Positions 44,514 to 55,786 of a stretch of 64,000 nt of DNA are shown here, piece after piece; the first letter of the stretch is position 1; the number at the start of each line of letters is the position of its first letter. The stretch is taken from the NCBI GenBank assembly GCA_034401135.1, contig JAWZSP010000009.1, positions 1,240,001-1,304,000 on the forward strand, read 5' to 3'. The notes beneath the pieces are model-generated. The model was not told the DNA's origin, did not search any database, and saw only the letters and a program-made list of their open reading frames with translations. Both the position numbers and the translations under genes were made by a program. The stretch comes from Volutella citrinella (taxonomy: Eukaryota; Ascomycota; Sordariomycetes; Hypocreales; Nectriaceae).

Positions 44514-47049
44514 CTAAACCCTCTTGAAAAAGTACACATACGCAAACTTGCTCATCTCGTTGACGTCGTTGGCCTCGACTACCTTTTCGTCGTTGAAAAG
44601 AACCCAGGTCGGAGCATTCGACTCTAAGGACTTGCGAATAAAGGCCACGTAGTGACTATGGCTACGTCAGCTTTGAAAATAGAATTGCCGTTGGCTTTGA
44701 CTTACCCAGCATGGATGCTCGTTCCTTTGTGGCACGCCAGCGACTGGAGTTGGAAGTTGGCCGGTAGCGTCGCACTACCGGCTGGCTCACGGGGTACGCT
44801 GGAAGCCGCTTCGGCAGACGACTCGTCCTCGATGCCTTGGTCATCTGGGTGACTGAAGAGCCACTCGACAGCTCGTTCCATATCACCGCCTGTCTCCTTC
44901 AGGGCCTTCCTGGCCTGCGGGGGACCGAATCCCATGGCGCCCAGCATTTCGATCTTCTCTGGATCAGCCGTATCGGGCGCGCCGCCGGCCTTGCCAAGGT
45001 CAAGAGGGGCGTCGATATCAGGGTCTTCCATGTGACCAAACAACCACTCCATGGCAGCATTGGCATCGGAATTGCCCGTCGCGTGAAGGGCTTTCTCACA
45101 GCGGTTGCGAGGGAATCCCATGCCCTCCAGTTGAGCGATGGCGTTTGGCTCTGGGACAAAGGCTGGGGCTTGGACCTCAGGCTCATCAGGAAGAAGCTCC
45201 TCAGAAGGCTGAGGGCCCTTGGAGAGGTACTCATCCAGAGGGAAAGCCTCATCCGGCACAAGAACTGGGACATCGACCTTGATGGGAACCCAGTTTACCA
45301 CAGTCATCTTTCGGGCGTTGACGACGAGGATGTCGGGGAACGTCTTGAAGAGTGACTGCTTAGTAAATCCATCCTTGCTACCACAAGCAGAGCAAGTCAG
45401 TTCGACCCTTTCTGCCCCAGTGAATCTATCCAGACACTCCTTGAGCGTGACAGCCTTGTAAGCATCCGCAGTTGTCTCAGCGCCTTCCAGCACCAGCTCC
45501 TTCTCCAACGGCACGTCAAGGAAAATGTTGTCCTGCTCGTTGGAGCTGTATCTGACCTTCTGGCAGCCGAGACACTGCAGCCGCTGCTCTAGAACGAATC
45601 GGAATTGCTGCGTGGGATCCTTCAGATCACCAGGGTGTTGGCACCGAGAGATGAGCTTGAACAAATGCTGGAGAAACTCAAAAGCGTCCTGCTGTCGCAT
45701 GGTTGAAAACTCTTCGTGGCCCCGTCCAATGAGGTGCTTCAGCATGGCCGGCGCAAGACCCTTTTGATGGGCGATGCTTGACTCGCTATTAACCTCATTG
45801 TCGGGCTTGGAGTATCGTCCAGACCAAAGACCATCAGCCATTTTTCGCAGCTGAGTCTCCAGATCCTCCGCTGGATCTTGGACGATAGGCAGGTCCGCGT
45901 TGGGCAGGAAATATCGCTCCTTGAATGAGGGCATGTCAAAGAGGCACTGGATGATGCTTGCAAGGTAGCAGCTGTTGCCCAGGTTCTTCAAGCCAGTCAA
46001 CCCAGGGCCAAAGAGGGGCTTGAGCTCCTTCCCATCCTCGGTTGTCATACTGAAATCCCATTTCAAGTTTTGCTCAATCTGCATTTCCGTCAGGCTCTTT
46101 TCCGTCTTTTGCCTTTCTGCCAGTAAGATGCCCCAGTGGGCCAGGTGCTCGCCCAAGTTGTCGTCGAGACGTTCTTCGTCACACTTATAGCAATAAATGT
46201 CTGCGGTTCCTTCGGGCGTGATAGAACCAAGCTTGACCGCAACTCCATGGCCGGACGAGTCCGAGTGAGCCAGGGCGTGCGAGTTACCGTCCACACCACC
46301 CATCTGCTTACGGCCACAGCCCAAGTTCCCACACTCCAGGCACAACCACAAGTTCTCCCGCAAGTCGCAAGCTGTACAGTGGCCCAGGGTTCCCTGTTCG
46401 ATCTTTCTCGCAGGATGTTGCTGCATCAAGAGGATATGTTCACAGCTCGTCAACTCCTGCTCCCAAGCTTTGACTTCCTCTTTCCTCGAAAATGTATTGG
46501 CCTTCATGATGCCGTCAATGACGGGAGCGAGCTTGGGGTTGGCCTTGTCGAGCTCGACATTGCACTCTAGGCACTTGACAGCCAGGGCAGTATCATATCG
46601 ATCCTCCTCAGTCTCTGCCGCAATGGCGAGCTTCGACATCTTGGCCGGCGGCTCATCTCGAACGACGGTCTTGCGTGTGCGACGGATGTTGAGACTCAGA
46701 GGGTGGCCTCTGAGGGCATTGTGGAAGTAGTTGTGCTTTCGGTCGCCGGAACACCCACCGTTGAAACACTGCAGGCAAACATCGAGACCGTCCGGTTCAT
46801 CCTATGAGAGCCAGGCTGGTTAGCAAACACTCTGGCCAAGGGGCGGGTTTTGGGTCTCACAATGGAATCGAAGCACTGCGTACAGTCTTCTCTATAGACA
46901 GACTGGACGGGAGACGGAAGTGAGAGCCCTGGAAGACGCAGGGTAAATAGTCAGCTTAAGGTCGGCAGGATGCTCAGCTTGCTGGAGCTTGCCTCAGAAG
47001 CTAGCGGGGTTCCTTTCTTACCAATAGACTCCAGATGCGGGCATGCCAT
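44514..47049 (-). CDS. ubp14: UBP14, ubiquitin C-terminal hydrolase (isopeptidase T/USP5)
   Basis: Four exons (47049-47022, 46928-46861, 46801-44706, 44655-44514) give 777 residues. Cysteine protease that disassembles free polyubiquitin chains to keep proteasomes supplied with ubiquitin. A first variant zinc finger (CTQCF, CLQCFNGGC) is followed by the UBP zinc finger at about 152-251 (CTACDLRENLWLCLECG, then the His-rich HALAHSDSSGH). The catalytic Cys box is GLKNLGNSCYLASI (Cys310). Two UBA domains lie at about 585-622 and 646-683, inserted in the catalytic domain as in USP5. The His box GHYVAFIRK (His732) is completed by the last exon. The first exon codes only nine residues (MACPHLESI), conserved in style with fungal Ubp14. 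Length matches the family (about 780). Confidence 0.95.
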
Positions 47050-48433
47050 GGTGGGTGGGTGAGGCAGCTCGAGGCTACGCGATATGCCTGTATCTGCCAA
47101 AACGAAGACAATCAAGGGTTTTGCAGACCAGGCAGAAGCTGTGGGAGTCAAGTCGTGGTAAGCCGTCCGTTTGTTTGCTTAGTGATTGGAGGTGCACGTC
47201 ACTGGCAACCTAGAGCCTTCTCCAGACTGGGAGGCGGGGCAGTTTCAGCCACAGGCACAATAGGATTTGCCACAGAGCACCAGCCACATTCGCGCATGAG
47301 GCGCAGGACAGCCCGTGTGGCTTGTGGCCTTTCGGCCTTACACTTCCAGAACTCGGTCACTGGTGGAGCGGCGTGTTTCTTCACTCACTGGAAGGCCGAG
47401 GAATGAATGGGCAGCCGTCGGGCAATATCCCTAACGGACGAACAGTTATCCCCTCCCCTACCTCCGAATCCGGATCAGATACGTATTGTCCATTGCTTAC
47501 ACGTTCATAATCGCAGTTTTTGAAGCAGCACAACTGACGGGAATCTCGGCTTTCCAGCTCACCTGCTCGGACCAACAACCACGAGTGGAGCCCATGACGG
47601 GAATTTGAAGCTCCAGGCCCATCACTAAAGGGAAACCTTGGGTGCCATTGTGCCGGGTAAACGGACCTGGACGGGCTAGAATTCCAGCTGGTCCGCGCTA
47701 CCGAGCCCGAGCATCCCGCGACGCTTCACGGGCGGCGCTCGGTTTATACACATGGTTCCGCGTAAATACTGCGTATGTCCGCGATGAAATGGCCGAGCAC
47801 TACGGAGTGCCGGGGATCAAGGTGTCAACTTCCCTACCCCAGCAAGCTGGAAAAGTGGTGGGTGTCTTGGCGATAGGTCAGGATCTCTGGAGAAGGCTGG
47901 AAGGGGAGGGTTAGTGGCAAGGACGGGGCAGCCACACCGAGCTGGACGTGCATGGAGGAGGTCTGTCACCTGACAAGCTTGCCTACGTGTGGCAATATTG
48001 TGCGGGCGGAAGACAAGCCGAACCCAAGCGAGCAGTTGGTGTGGATGACGTCTGCGTCTTCCACCTGATGCCTCGGGTACTTTTTGTTTGGGTACTCCGT
48101 ACAACGTATACAGATCCCTGTGAATACACCGACAAGAGGGTCAGATTGGGGTTGGCCATGCCCCTAGTCACCGTCCGTTCCAAGGGCATGGAATGGAATG
48201 CGTTTGGAATCCAAAAATCCTAGCCCAACATTACTGGGCGCTCACAAGCAATAGCGGCTCCGCTCCGGCAGTCAGCAGAAGGAAGCACAGGCAGTGGGCA
48301 CCTTTGCCCTTGCTCATTGCTGGCTCACCGGGCGCCGCTAACTTGCTTTCGTATCCAGGATGGGGCAAAAATGTCGATGAGATCCCTCGGAGATGTGTCT
48401 ATTACCCAACTACCGATTTGGCGTCTGGTCGTT

Positions 48434-48504
48434 ATCGCTATCGGCGGAGATGCGAGCATGATCCTGCTGCCGCCGTGGGGATAGCTTGATCAGTTGATAG
48501 CGAT
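48434..48504. repeat. inverted repeat with 9-base arms
   Basis: ATCGCTATC at 48434-48442 and GATAGCGAT at 48496-48504 are perfect reverse complements, 53 bases apart. Could fold if transcribed; may be chance. Confidence 0.4.
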
Positions 48505-49015
48505 GCTGCAGCAGATAGTCCTCCGCGGAACGCGGACAAACGAGCCTGTTGGCTGGCAATGGCGGCGTATGCCAGGCTAGGCCTGCAGTCAGCACGTGAT
48601 CGGCGCCTTGCCGTGTCGTTGAGAGGGCGCAAGTTACTTATCACCGTCTCCTCTTTGGCCAGAAGAGGGGACGCTACAGTAGAGTAATTGAAGTGTGAAA
48701 GAAACTACCAGTTTTGAGAGGAGACGGAGAGGCACATGGGAAGGGGCACTGTGGCAGGACAGATGCTAGCGACGTGGCAACAGTCTTGGCTGGGATTCCA
48801 AAGGGAGGGATCGGCGCTGGGCCCGGAACCCGATTTTCGGACGCAGGCCACTGTGGAGTGCGCTGAAAATTCGCCGCCCATGTCCCTGTGTAGCGGGTTT
48901 TACAGCGTCCACAGAGGGCAAAGTGCGCCAGCGGAGGCGGAGATACCTGTAGATTTTGTAGTGGGTGCGCAAGGGGCATGAAAAAAAAGCCTCTTGACAA
49001 TCGTGCAGGAGCCAT

Positions 49016-49030
49016 CCAATCTTATCAGAT
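49016..49030. promoter_or_regulatory. CCAAT box beside SreA-type GATA site, upstream of ISU1
   Basis: CCAAT at 49016-49020, one base, then TTATCAGAT at 49022-49030, the exact reverse complement of ATCTGATAA. CCAAT is bound by the fungal CBC, which recruits the iron regulator HapX; ATCWGATAA is the SreA consensus. The element lies about 455 bases upstream of the ISU1 start codon. The spacing does not match the HapX half-site rule I know, so only CBC plus GATA is claimed. Confidence 0.45.
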
Positions 49031-49484
49031 GTAGCCGGCCAAGACAGACCCTGGCATGGGGATTAGTCACCAGGGATTCTGTACTGCCTTTGGTTGTTCT
49101 CCGAGGACCGAGCTAGCAAAGACGTAATGGCCGAGCAATCGGAGCTTGCTGATTGGGTGGCACGGGCCCCGGTGATGCATTGGCCGAAATCGCCATCCTC
49201 AAGTCCCGCATCTTTTTTTGACGAGCCTAAGAAAGCTCGCCCCCCATCCATTCCTCATCAAGCCTTGCGCTGCCAACTCAACCACCTGCATCTCACCCAC
49301 CTCACAACACCGCCTGCACGCTCCAGAGACCACGATTCTTCCCTCTCGCAGCCTCCACGCGACGACCTGACCCGACGATTGACTGCTAGCCGGCTCATCT
49401 CCGCCCGCCAGCTCTCGCTCCCTGTCCCGCCTCAATCTCACCTCTCACTCTTTGGACCTCACATATATCCCCCATATCTCAACC

Positions 49485-50113
49485 ATGTTGTCCCGAGGAC
49501 TCCGTGTCGCCTCACGACGGGCTCTCGCCGCCCCTCTGACTCGCCCTACCATCCTGCCTGCGCGTCAGCTCGCCCCCGCTGTCGCTGTCAACGCCACCCG
49601 CGCCTACCACGAGAAGGTCCTCGACCACTACTCACGGCCCCGAAATGTCGGCTCCATGAACAAGAAGGACCTCGATGTCGGCACCGGCCTTGTCGGCGCC
49701 CCTGCCTGCGGCGACGTGATGAAGCTGCAGATCCGCGTCGACCCTGAGACTAACAAGATCTCCGACGTCAAGTTCAAGACCTTCGGCTGTGGCTCGGCTA
49801 TTGCCTCCAGCAGCTATCTCACTGAGCTCGTGCGCGGCATGAGCCTGGATGAGGCCGGCAAGGTCAAGAACACCGAGATTGCCAAGGAGCTGTGCCTCCC
49901 CCCCGTGAAGCGTATGTATCCCCGACGCCCGTGGCCGCGCGATTATGAGCAATATCACTAACCTCGGGACTAGTCCACTGCTCCATGCTGGCCGAGGACG
50001 CCATCAAGTCCGCCATCTCGGACTACTACACCAAGAACCCCAAGGCCAAGACCACCAGCTTGAGCGGCACTGGCATGAAGATGCCCCAGGCCGAGGCTTC
50101 CGCCGCCGCCGCC
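49485..50113 (+). CDS. isu1: ISU1, mitochondrial iron-sulphur cluster scaffold
   Basis: Two exons (49485-49911, 49974-50113; 62-base intron with CTAAC branch) give 188 residues. Scaffold on which Nfs1/Isd11, frataxin and ferredoxin build [2Fe-2S] clusters. The first 40 residues are an Arg/Ala-rich presequence. The mature part starts near YHEKVLDHYSRPRNVGS. The three cluster cysteines are Cys75 (GAPACGD), Cys102 (FGCGSAIASSS) and Cys145 (LHCSMLAEDA). LPPVK (138-142) is the recognition site for the Hsp70 partner Ssq1/HscA. The intron falls between LPPVK and HCSML and splicing restores the classic LPPVKLHCSML. The Ala-rich C-terminus is slightly longer than yeast. A CCAAT/GATA element upstream suggests iron control. 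Confidence 0.96.
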
Positions 50114-51478
50114 TAAGCGCACATGGCCCTCTTCTCACCAGAGTTGACACGGCATATGTCTCACTCACGGCACCAACGAAAAACAAACGAGAAAAAAAAC
50201 CATATTCACATGCTCACATAAATTCCATACCGCGATGAACCTATGGGCTACGATACCCTCACTGTGACAGAAGAACGAAAACAATTTTGAGTATACGGAA
50301 ACGGACGCCGTTTTTGAAACCATCCGACTGGGTGCCAGGCGGGGCAATGGCTTCAGATTGACGCCATGCGTTGTTCGCCCTACCTTTGCGATGGCACATT
50401 TGGACCTAGGGAGTTTGGGGTTGTTTGTTACAGCTTTTTTTACTATTTATATTTATTGCAATCAACCACCAGGGTCGGTGGTCAAGGGGATGGGAAGGGG
50501 CGGTTGGCGATTAGGAGAGAGTAAGGGGGGCGGTGTTTGAATCAACTGTACACATAGGCGAGGACACCTGAAATGAGAAGTGTTTGAACACCGACGTCAT
50601 ACGTATCCCCATTTATTCTGAATCGCAGGTCCCGTCAGACGAGTGCCTCATTGTTTATGCTCATGCCAGCTCTCATGAAGACGGGCGCAAGAGAACGGCC
50701 AGCAGAGTTCTGTCTTCAAGCGTCGGTCCTCTGTGACCCCTTCTCTTTGCCGTCTATCCCGGCCGCTCGTCATCGCTCACTTCAGCTCCTCATCCCCGAA
50801 TGCCATGACGGGCACCCTTCGAAGGGGGGACGCGGTGGCGCTTCTCCGCGGCTGGTATCTCGCTCTGCCGATTTGGCCGCCAAGGCGCGTTATCAATCAC
50901 ACGATCGGGGGCGGGCTCATCTGATGCCTGGCAAGCCCTCGCCTGGGTTCCTATTCGGAGGACCGAGCAGCTGGGGGACCCGGCGTTTGGGGGGGGGGGG
51001 GGGGCGCAGCTTGTGCGTGCGGCGTCGCAATCACACCACGCACACTGCGTCGGGAGGGGGTGATGCTCACGTTACATTTCGCGGGGTTGTTCGCGCTGGC
51101 TGCTGGTGCTGTGCCCTGTATTGGGCCGCCAGCTCGGGATTTAGGGCCGGGGTAGTGATCGCAAGTGCCGACGGCCCTACAATCGCGGCCAGCGCCCGGA
51201 GTATGAAAGCCTGCAGGGCACAGGCTACCTGACATATTCACTCGAAGATGTTTCATGGCACCACTGGGGATATTTTGTCAAAAACCCTGCGCTGTACACT
51301 ATTTAAATTATTATTCTTGTTCGTTCGTCAATCATAAATGCTGGATGACGCTGACCCGCTATATGCTCCTTGTCATGCCGTCATGCTGCGTCTGCTAACT
51401 AGGACCAACTAACAACCTCCCCTCGCTTCCAACTGCAACCCAATATCAACTTTCTTTCACCCCATACTCGGCGCAACT
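50114..51478. other. convergent intergenic region with poly-G tract
   Basis: Between ISU1 (plus) and the carotenoid oxygenase gene (minus). Contains a 16-G run. A 193-codon frame at 50651-51232 crosses the poly-G and has no domain; not called. Confidence 0.5.
50989..51004. repeat. poly-G homopolymer (16 bases)
   Basis: Uninterrupted run of sixteen G on the plus strand. Such runs are length-unstable and error-prone in sequencing, and can form G-quadruplex structures. Confidence 0.9.
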
Positions 51479-53371
51479 TCACTCCTTGTCTCCCAGCGGC
51501 AAGTGAACGCCGTGGAACCCCATTGCAATCATAAAGTCTGTCTCGGCCCTTCCCATTTCCTCCATCGTCAGCGCATTCAGGCAAAGCAGGTAGGCTGTCT
51601 CTGATATCGTGTCCACTATCACAGACAGCACCACTCCGTCGTCCTCCCTTGACGCGTCCGGCCGCGGCACAAAAATGGGTTCCCCCGGCAGGTGGCCCAG
51701 CGGGCCGCTCCATATGAGCGCCTCGCGCGTCTCGAGATCCGTCTTGGCCAATGAGTCGGTCACTGGATTGAGCCCTCTGTTTGACGCCGAGTAGACGTAG
51801 CGGTACGGCTTGCCGACAAGCCGCGGGTGGACAGTCGGAAGCTCACCTACGTGTGGGCTGGGAATGGACATGTCTTCCACTGCAGATGGCCATTCGTCCA
51901 CGGGCCCGCTCTCCGCACCGGATTCGCTGTCAGCAGTGGGCATTCTGAAGCGGTATCTCACGAGGCGTCCCTGGCACTTGTCGTATCGCTCCTCCTCGAG
52001 CCAGAACTTGCGCGTGGCGTCGTTGCGGTCCAGAATGATGTCGTAGTAAAAGCTCTTCATCACGTCCATGTTGCGGTACTGGATGTAGTCAAGGAACAGA
52101 TCTGTCTGCTCGTTGCCAGACTCGTCCTTCTCACGTCGCTCAAAGGCGTTAATAGTATGGAAGAAAAAAGACGCCGGCGTCGAGAACCTGGCGACCACGC
52201 CGCGCCCATGCCGCCGGTCGATGACGAACCAGCGGCACGTCTTGGACCCATCAAACGGCTGGATGGACTCGAGGATGTTGCGCTGCCATAGGACCTTGAG
52301 CCCGTTCCACGCAAAGTGCGACGACGGCAGGCACAGCACGACATAGTTCTCCGTCAGCAAGAAGCTGTGAAAGTACGCCGGCGGTAGACCCGGTTCCGCG
52401 AGCGTGGCGAGGATTTCCGTCTCCCCTGTCGCCGCGTCGGCCCTGAAGACACGATACACCGGTGCCCTTCCAAATTCAAGGTTATAGTTGAAGAAGTCGC
52501 CGGTGTCCGGATCACGCTGGGCGTGTGCACAGGAGAAGTGGCCCTTGAGCTCTGGGTTCATGACGCTCTGGAAATTAAGGCCTCTAGCCTCGAGCGTGGT
52601 AGGGTCAGCAGGGACCATTCCAGCAAAGTCTGTGGAGAGAAAGAGGTTCTTCGGGATGGAGCGGTGGCCGCTGGATGCTGCAGGGTCTGGAGGAGGAGTC
52701 TTGTCCAACGAAGGCATCCCGGGGACGTTGGGGTGCACCACGACGTTGTTGTTCACAAACTTGGGCTCAAAGTAGCTCATGAACTTTGCAAAGATGCCGA
52801 CGCAGGGATCGGCCCTCTGGGCAAACGACATGCCCGACCGCCATCCCTTCTTCCTGATGTGGTTGACGAGTCCTTCGGCTTGACGACGGGATGAATACTC
52901 CACCGTCGTTGCGCCCCCAGGAGAGCTGGGCGGCACAATGTCGAATCGGTGAGTGTGCGCGAATCCATCGAACCAGTGGGTTGTGTGATGTGTCCCACGG
53001 GGCGTATCGCTAATGCTGAACTGACCTGGGCCGGTCCGGTAGAGTGATCCTGCGGCCCACGAAGGGATCTCGCCCTTGACGGCGAGTGCCAGCGGCCCGC
53101 GGTGTTCCTCCAAGCCATCAAACTTAAAGATCAACGTCAGCTCACCGTTCTGCAAGGGGGGGCATCGATGCCAACCTACCGCCGGCTCGTTGGGCCACTT
53201 CTTCCAAAGCTGGTCCAGGAGATTCTGAGATATCTGCTTCGCATCCTCTTCCTCGTGGACCTTAGTCCGACGAAACGTGCCCGCGCCGTTGAGGGCCATG
53301 GTCGACTGGGAGCTTCCAAGCAAAAGGGATTCAAAATGCAATGATCGGAGGTTGTCCAAAATAACCCTCAA
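51479..53371 (-). CDS. carotenoid cleavage oxygenase (RPE65/CarX superfamily)
   Basis: One uninterrupted frame of 630 residues. Non-haem iron(II) dioxygenases of this family cleave carotenoids or related polyenes; fungal members make retinal (CarX) or cleave torulene (Cao-2), and a third branch cleaves stilbenes (Cao-1). The seven-bladed propeller marks are present: PSWAAGSLYRTGPGQF near 103-118, HWFDGFAHTHRFD, and the four iron-binding His in FSCAHAQRD (about His283), AYFHSFLLTENY (His335), FFFHTINAFE (His405) and MGFHGVHLP (His620). Met25 (MALNGAGTF) may be the true start. No phytoene synthase, dehydrogenase or opsin genes flank it, unlike the Fusarium car cluster, so the substrate is open. 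No signal peptide. Confidence 0.88.
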   Translation of the reverse strand: MRVILDNLRSLHFESLLLGSSQSTMALNGAGTFRRTKVHEEEDAKQISQNLLDQLWKKWPNEPAVGWHRCPPLQNGELTLIFKFDGLEEHRGPLALAVKGEIPSWAAGSLYRTGPGQFSISDTPRGTHHTTHWFDGFAHTHRFDIVPPSSPGGATTVEYSSRRQAEGLVNHIRKKGWRSGMSFAQRADPCVGIFAKFMSYFEPKFVNNNVVVHPNVPGMPSLDKTPPPDPAASSGHRSIPKNLFLSTDFAGMVPADPTTLEARGLNFQSVMNPELKGHFSCAHAQRDPDTGDFFNYNLEFGRAPVYRVFRADAATGETEILATLAEPGLPPAYFHSFLLTENYVVLCLPSSHFAWNGLKVLWQRNILESIQPFDGSKTCRWFVIDRRHGRGVVARFSTPASFFFHTINAFERREKDESGNEQTDLFLDYIQYRNMDVMKSFYYDIILDRNDATRKFWLEEERYDKCQGRLVRYRFRMPTADSESGAESGPVDEWPSAVEDMSIPSPHVGELPTVHPRLVGKPYRYVYSASNRGLNPVTDSLAKTDLETREALIWSGPLGHLPGEPIFVPRPDASREDDGVVLSVIVDTISETAYLLCLNALTMEEMGRAETDFMIAMGFHGVHLPLGDKE

Positions 53372-54985
53372 GGTTCGAGGATGGCGTCGGCACTAAGTGC
53401 GGGAAGACAATACAAATCGACGACAGCCCGGGGTGAGTTTGCCGTTTTGTAGGGGGGGACTCAGATCTTGTTCAGTCGCCCCCTCTGTCCCATCAAACTC
53501 TAGGAAGCGATGAGATTGGAACTGAGTTGAACAGTCGACCTGTTTCGGCGAACGCACGTCGATGCCCATAAAGCACCGTTGTCTGTCTCGAATTCGGGAT
53601 GTTGGGCACTTGCAGGATCCGATTGTCTGTTGTCACACGACAGCCTTTACCACTGATCACCAGCGGGGGACCAGGGGCTCGAGAAGCAACGAGAATAGCA
53701 ACACTGATGAGATCAACAGATCAAGACTGTCTGAGAAAGCACCTCTTGTATTAAATGGGACAGCGACGGCACCCCGTGGCTTGCTGGGCAGGCGCTCGGC
53801 CAAGCCTTGGGTCCGGGGGTGATCCTTTTGCACGACAAAGGCGAGGGATGGGAGATTTTAGTGCATGGCGCGCATCGAGGCCAGCCGAGCATCCCATCCC
53901 CTGCAACGGCGGGCGACTGAGCCGTTCAATGGGAGTTAATAAATTGGCAATGGCTTGCATGAACACTAACGTACGAATTAGGCCATCAAGTGGCGGCACG
54001 AGCTGAGCCTGTTTGCACCTCGACGCGCCACTCTACGGGACACGGACAGTCTTAGCGTTATGGGCGGACGATCCGTCTCGCTACGGGAGCAGCTTTCATT
54101 GTGTCACGCGGAACCAATTCCGACCGAGATGCTATTGTAGAATAAGAAGGGGCGCCCACTTTCCATTGTGTCTCGCTTCTTCAGGCACGGGAATGGCACA
54201 TGGCACATATAGGGCGATGCAAATCGGCTTTAATGCGACTACATGCCATCCTATCACGCTCGCGCATGGGGGAAATAGCATACTGGCTAGACTGACTTGT
54301 GCGAACCACAGGGTAGGACCTGGGAGATGGCTTGACGCGTGTCACGGGTCGTGTGAACTGCCAACTCCGCGACTCTTTCTGTCCCCGAAAATATCCACCT
54401 CTCCAATTGACTGCGGCTACAGCTCTGCCTCTTCGAGCCTTCGCATCGACACTTTTGCCTCGCTGTTGACGCCAGTCACCCCACATATATCCCAGGGCCG
54501 GGTTCGCACTCGCACAGGAAGTGGATTTGACAGGACGAGTAATTCGTCCAAACGATGGATTGCCATCCTTTCGCTTGTAATGCTCAGATATAGGTTGACC
54601 GCCCCGCCTTACCGTCGACTGGCCCTAGTGCAATTGGCGTGTTGTGTCACCCCCTTGACGGGTTTGACGTGGTGGTTGCAGAGTTGACGTCTCATTCAAT
54701 GCCGGGGTTCCTTGTCAACCGAGAGCGATGCCTCTTCTGCCGTCAAGCTTCCAGCAAAAGAGCCGGCGAGGGTCTCGGGGACTTGGCTTTCTAAGACGAG
54801 CCATCTCTCGTTGTTCCGACCTGGGTAGCGCTCTTCGACACGGCGTCACTGGGACAAGCACGACGCCGATTGACCAATGTTCGAGCCCAGCCAATAAACT
54901 GGTTCCGGCGCAGCAATGGCCCCTGGCCGCAACAAGGGTCTTTACATGAGCTGCTCAAGCACCGAGTTGCGGGCATAAGCCAGGC
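53372..54985. other. intergenic
   Basis: Upstream of the carotenoid oxygenase and downstream of FTA4, both minus strand. The 224-codon plus-strand frame at 54013-54687 has no recognisable domain and atypical composition; not called. No repeats seen. Confidence 0.5.
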
Positions 54986-55786
54986 TCAGGACGGAAACAC
55001 ATTCTGGTCGGCGAGGAACTCGTCAACTCGTCTCTTCTGGGCGAGGCGCACGTTTGCCGAATCCGACGAGAGCTCTGCGGGTTTGCCAGAGTCGGACAAG
55101 GTGCTTACCCGGCCCCCGACTCGGGCGAGTAGGATTCGCATTCTCTCGAGTTCCGTTTCTATTGGCCCGTTGCGTGTTACGAGGTTTTCCTGGACGCCAA
55201 CCCCGCCGTCGGCTGTCGCGAGAGGCTCAAGCACCGTCTTCAAGTGGTTGAGCTTGGCAACTTGCTGGGCGAGTTGCTGGCGTTTTTCGCTGAGCGCCGT
55301 CAGCTGCTGCACGCCTTCGACATATCGCCGCGCCTCCACAGGGAACGCGCTGGCATCCTTTTCCAAGAGCCACTCTTGTGGAAGCGCAGCAATGACATCC
55401 GGGTCAGCTAAAGAGATGCGTGTTAATCGTCCCAGATCGTAGTCTCATTGGTTACAGCACATACTGAGGTCGGAGTCTTTGAAGACCTGAGCCTCGTCGT
55501 CGCTCGGACGGAGCCTGCGATCCACGTCGCTGACGTAGGTGTTGTTGATCTGCTCCGAGATGTTCCTGCTGGCCTGCGGCGCGTATACACGGCGACAGTG
55601 TTGCTGAATGGAGTGGTTGAGGTGGAACAGGGCGTCCTCGATGGCGCGGTCTGGCAGAGACTCATCTGACGCGTCGTTGGCCGCCTGCCAAGCGCGCGAT
55701 TGCGAAAGTGGCTGCGAGAGAAGCGTTGTCTGCGTCGATAGGAACGCCTTCTTCAGAGCCGGCACGGTAGGAACTGGGTCGGCCAT
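54986..55786 (-). CDS. fta4: FTA4, Sim4-complex kinetochore subunit
   Basis: Two exons (55786-55465, 55407-54986; 57-base intron) give 247 residues. Fta4 belongs to the constitutive inner-kinetochore network (Sim4/CCAN) bound to CENP-A chromatin. Recognition rests on the N-terminal block VPALKKAFLSTQTTLLSQPL followed by SRAW, the middle HCRRVYAPQASRNISEQINN, and the coiled-coil end RYVEGVQQLTALSEKRQQL, in the order seen in the Fta4 family. The splice joins KDSDLTDPDVIAALPQEWLL. The protein is largely helical with no catalytic motif. It is the second kinetochore gene of the window after MAD2, though they are not adjacent and are unlikely to be co-regulated by position. Confidence 0.82.

Larger units (their letters stand above)
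47050..49484. other. 2.4-kb divergent intergenic region
   Basis: Between UBP14 (minus) and ISU1 (plus). No supported gene. Contains an inverted repeat near 48.43-48.50 kb and a CCAAT/GATA composite at 49016-49030. The last 200 bases before ISU1 are pyrimidine-rich, like a fungal leader. Confidence 0.5.

Noticed and set aside
50651..51232. 193-codon plus-strand frame crossing the poly-G run
   Set aside because: Frame depends on the length of an unstable homopolymer and has no recognisable protein features.
54013..54687. 224-codon plus-strand frame
   Set aside because: No domain, atypical residue mix and no neighbouring exon; length is within chance expectation for this base composition and window size.
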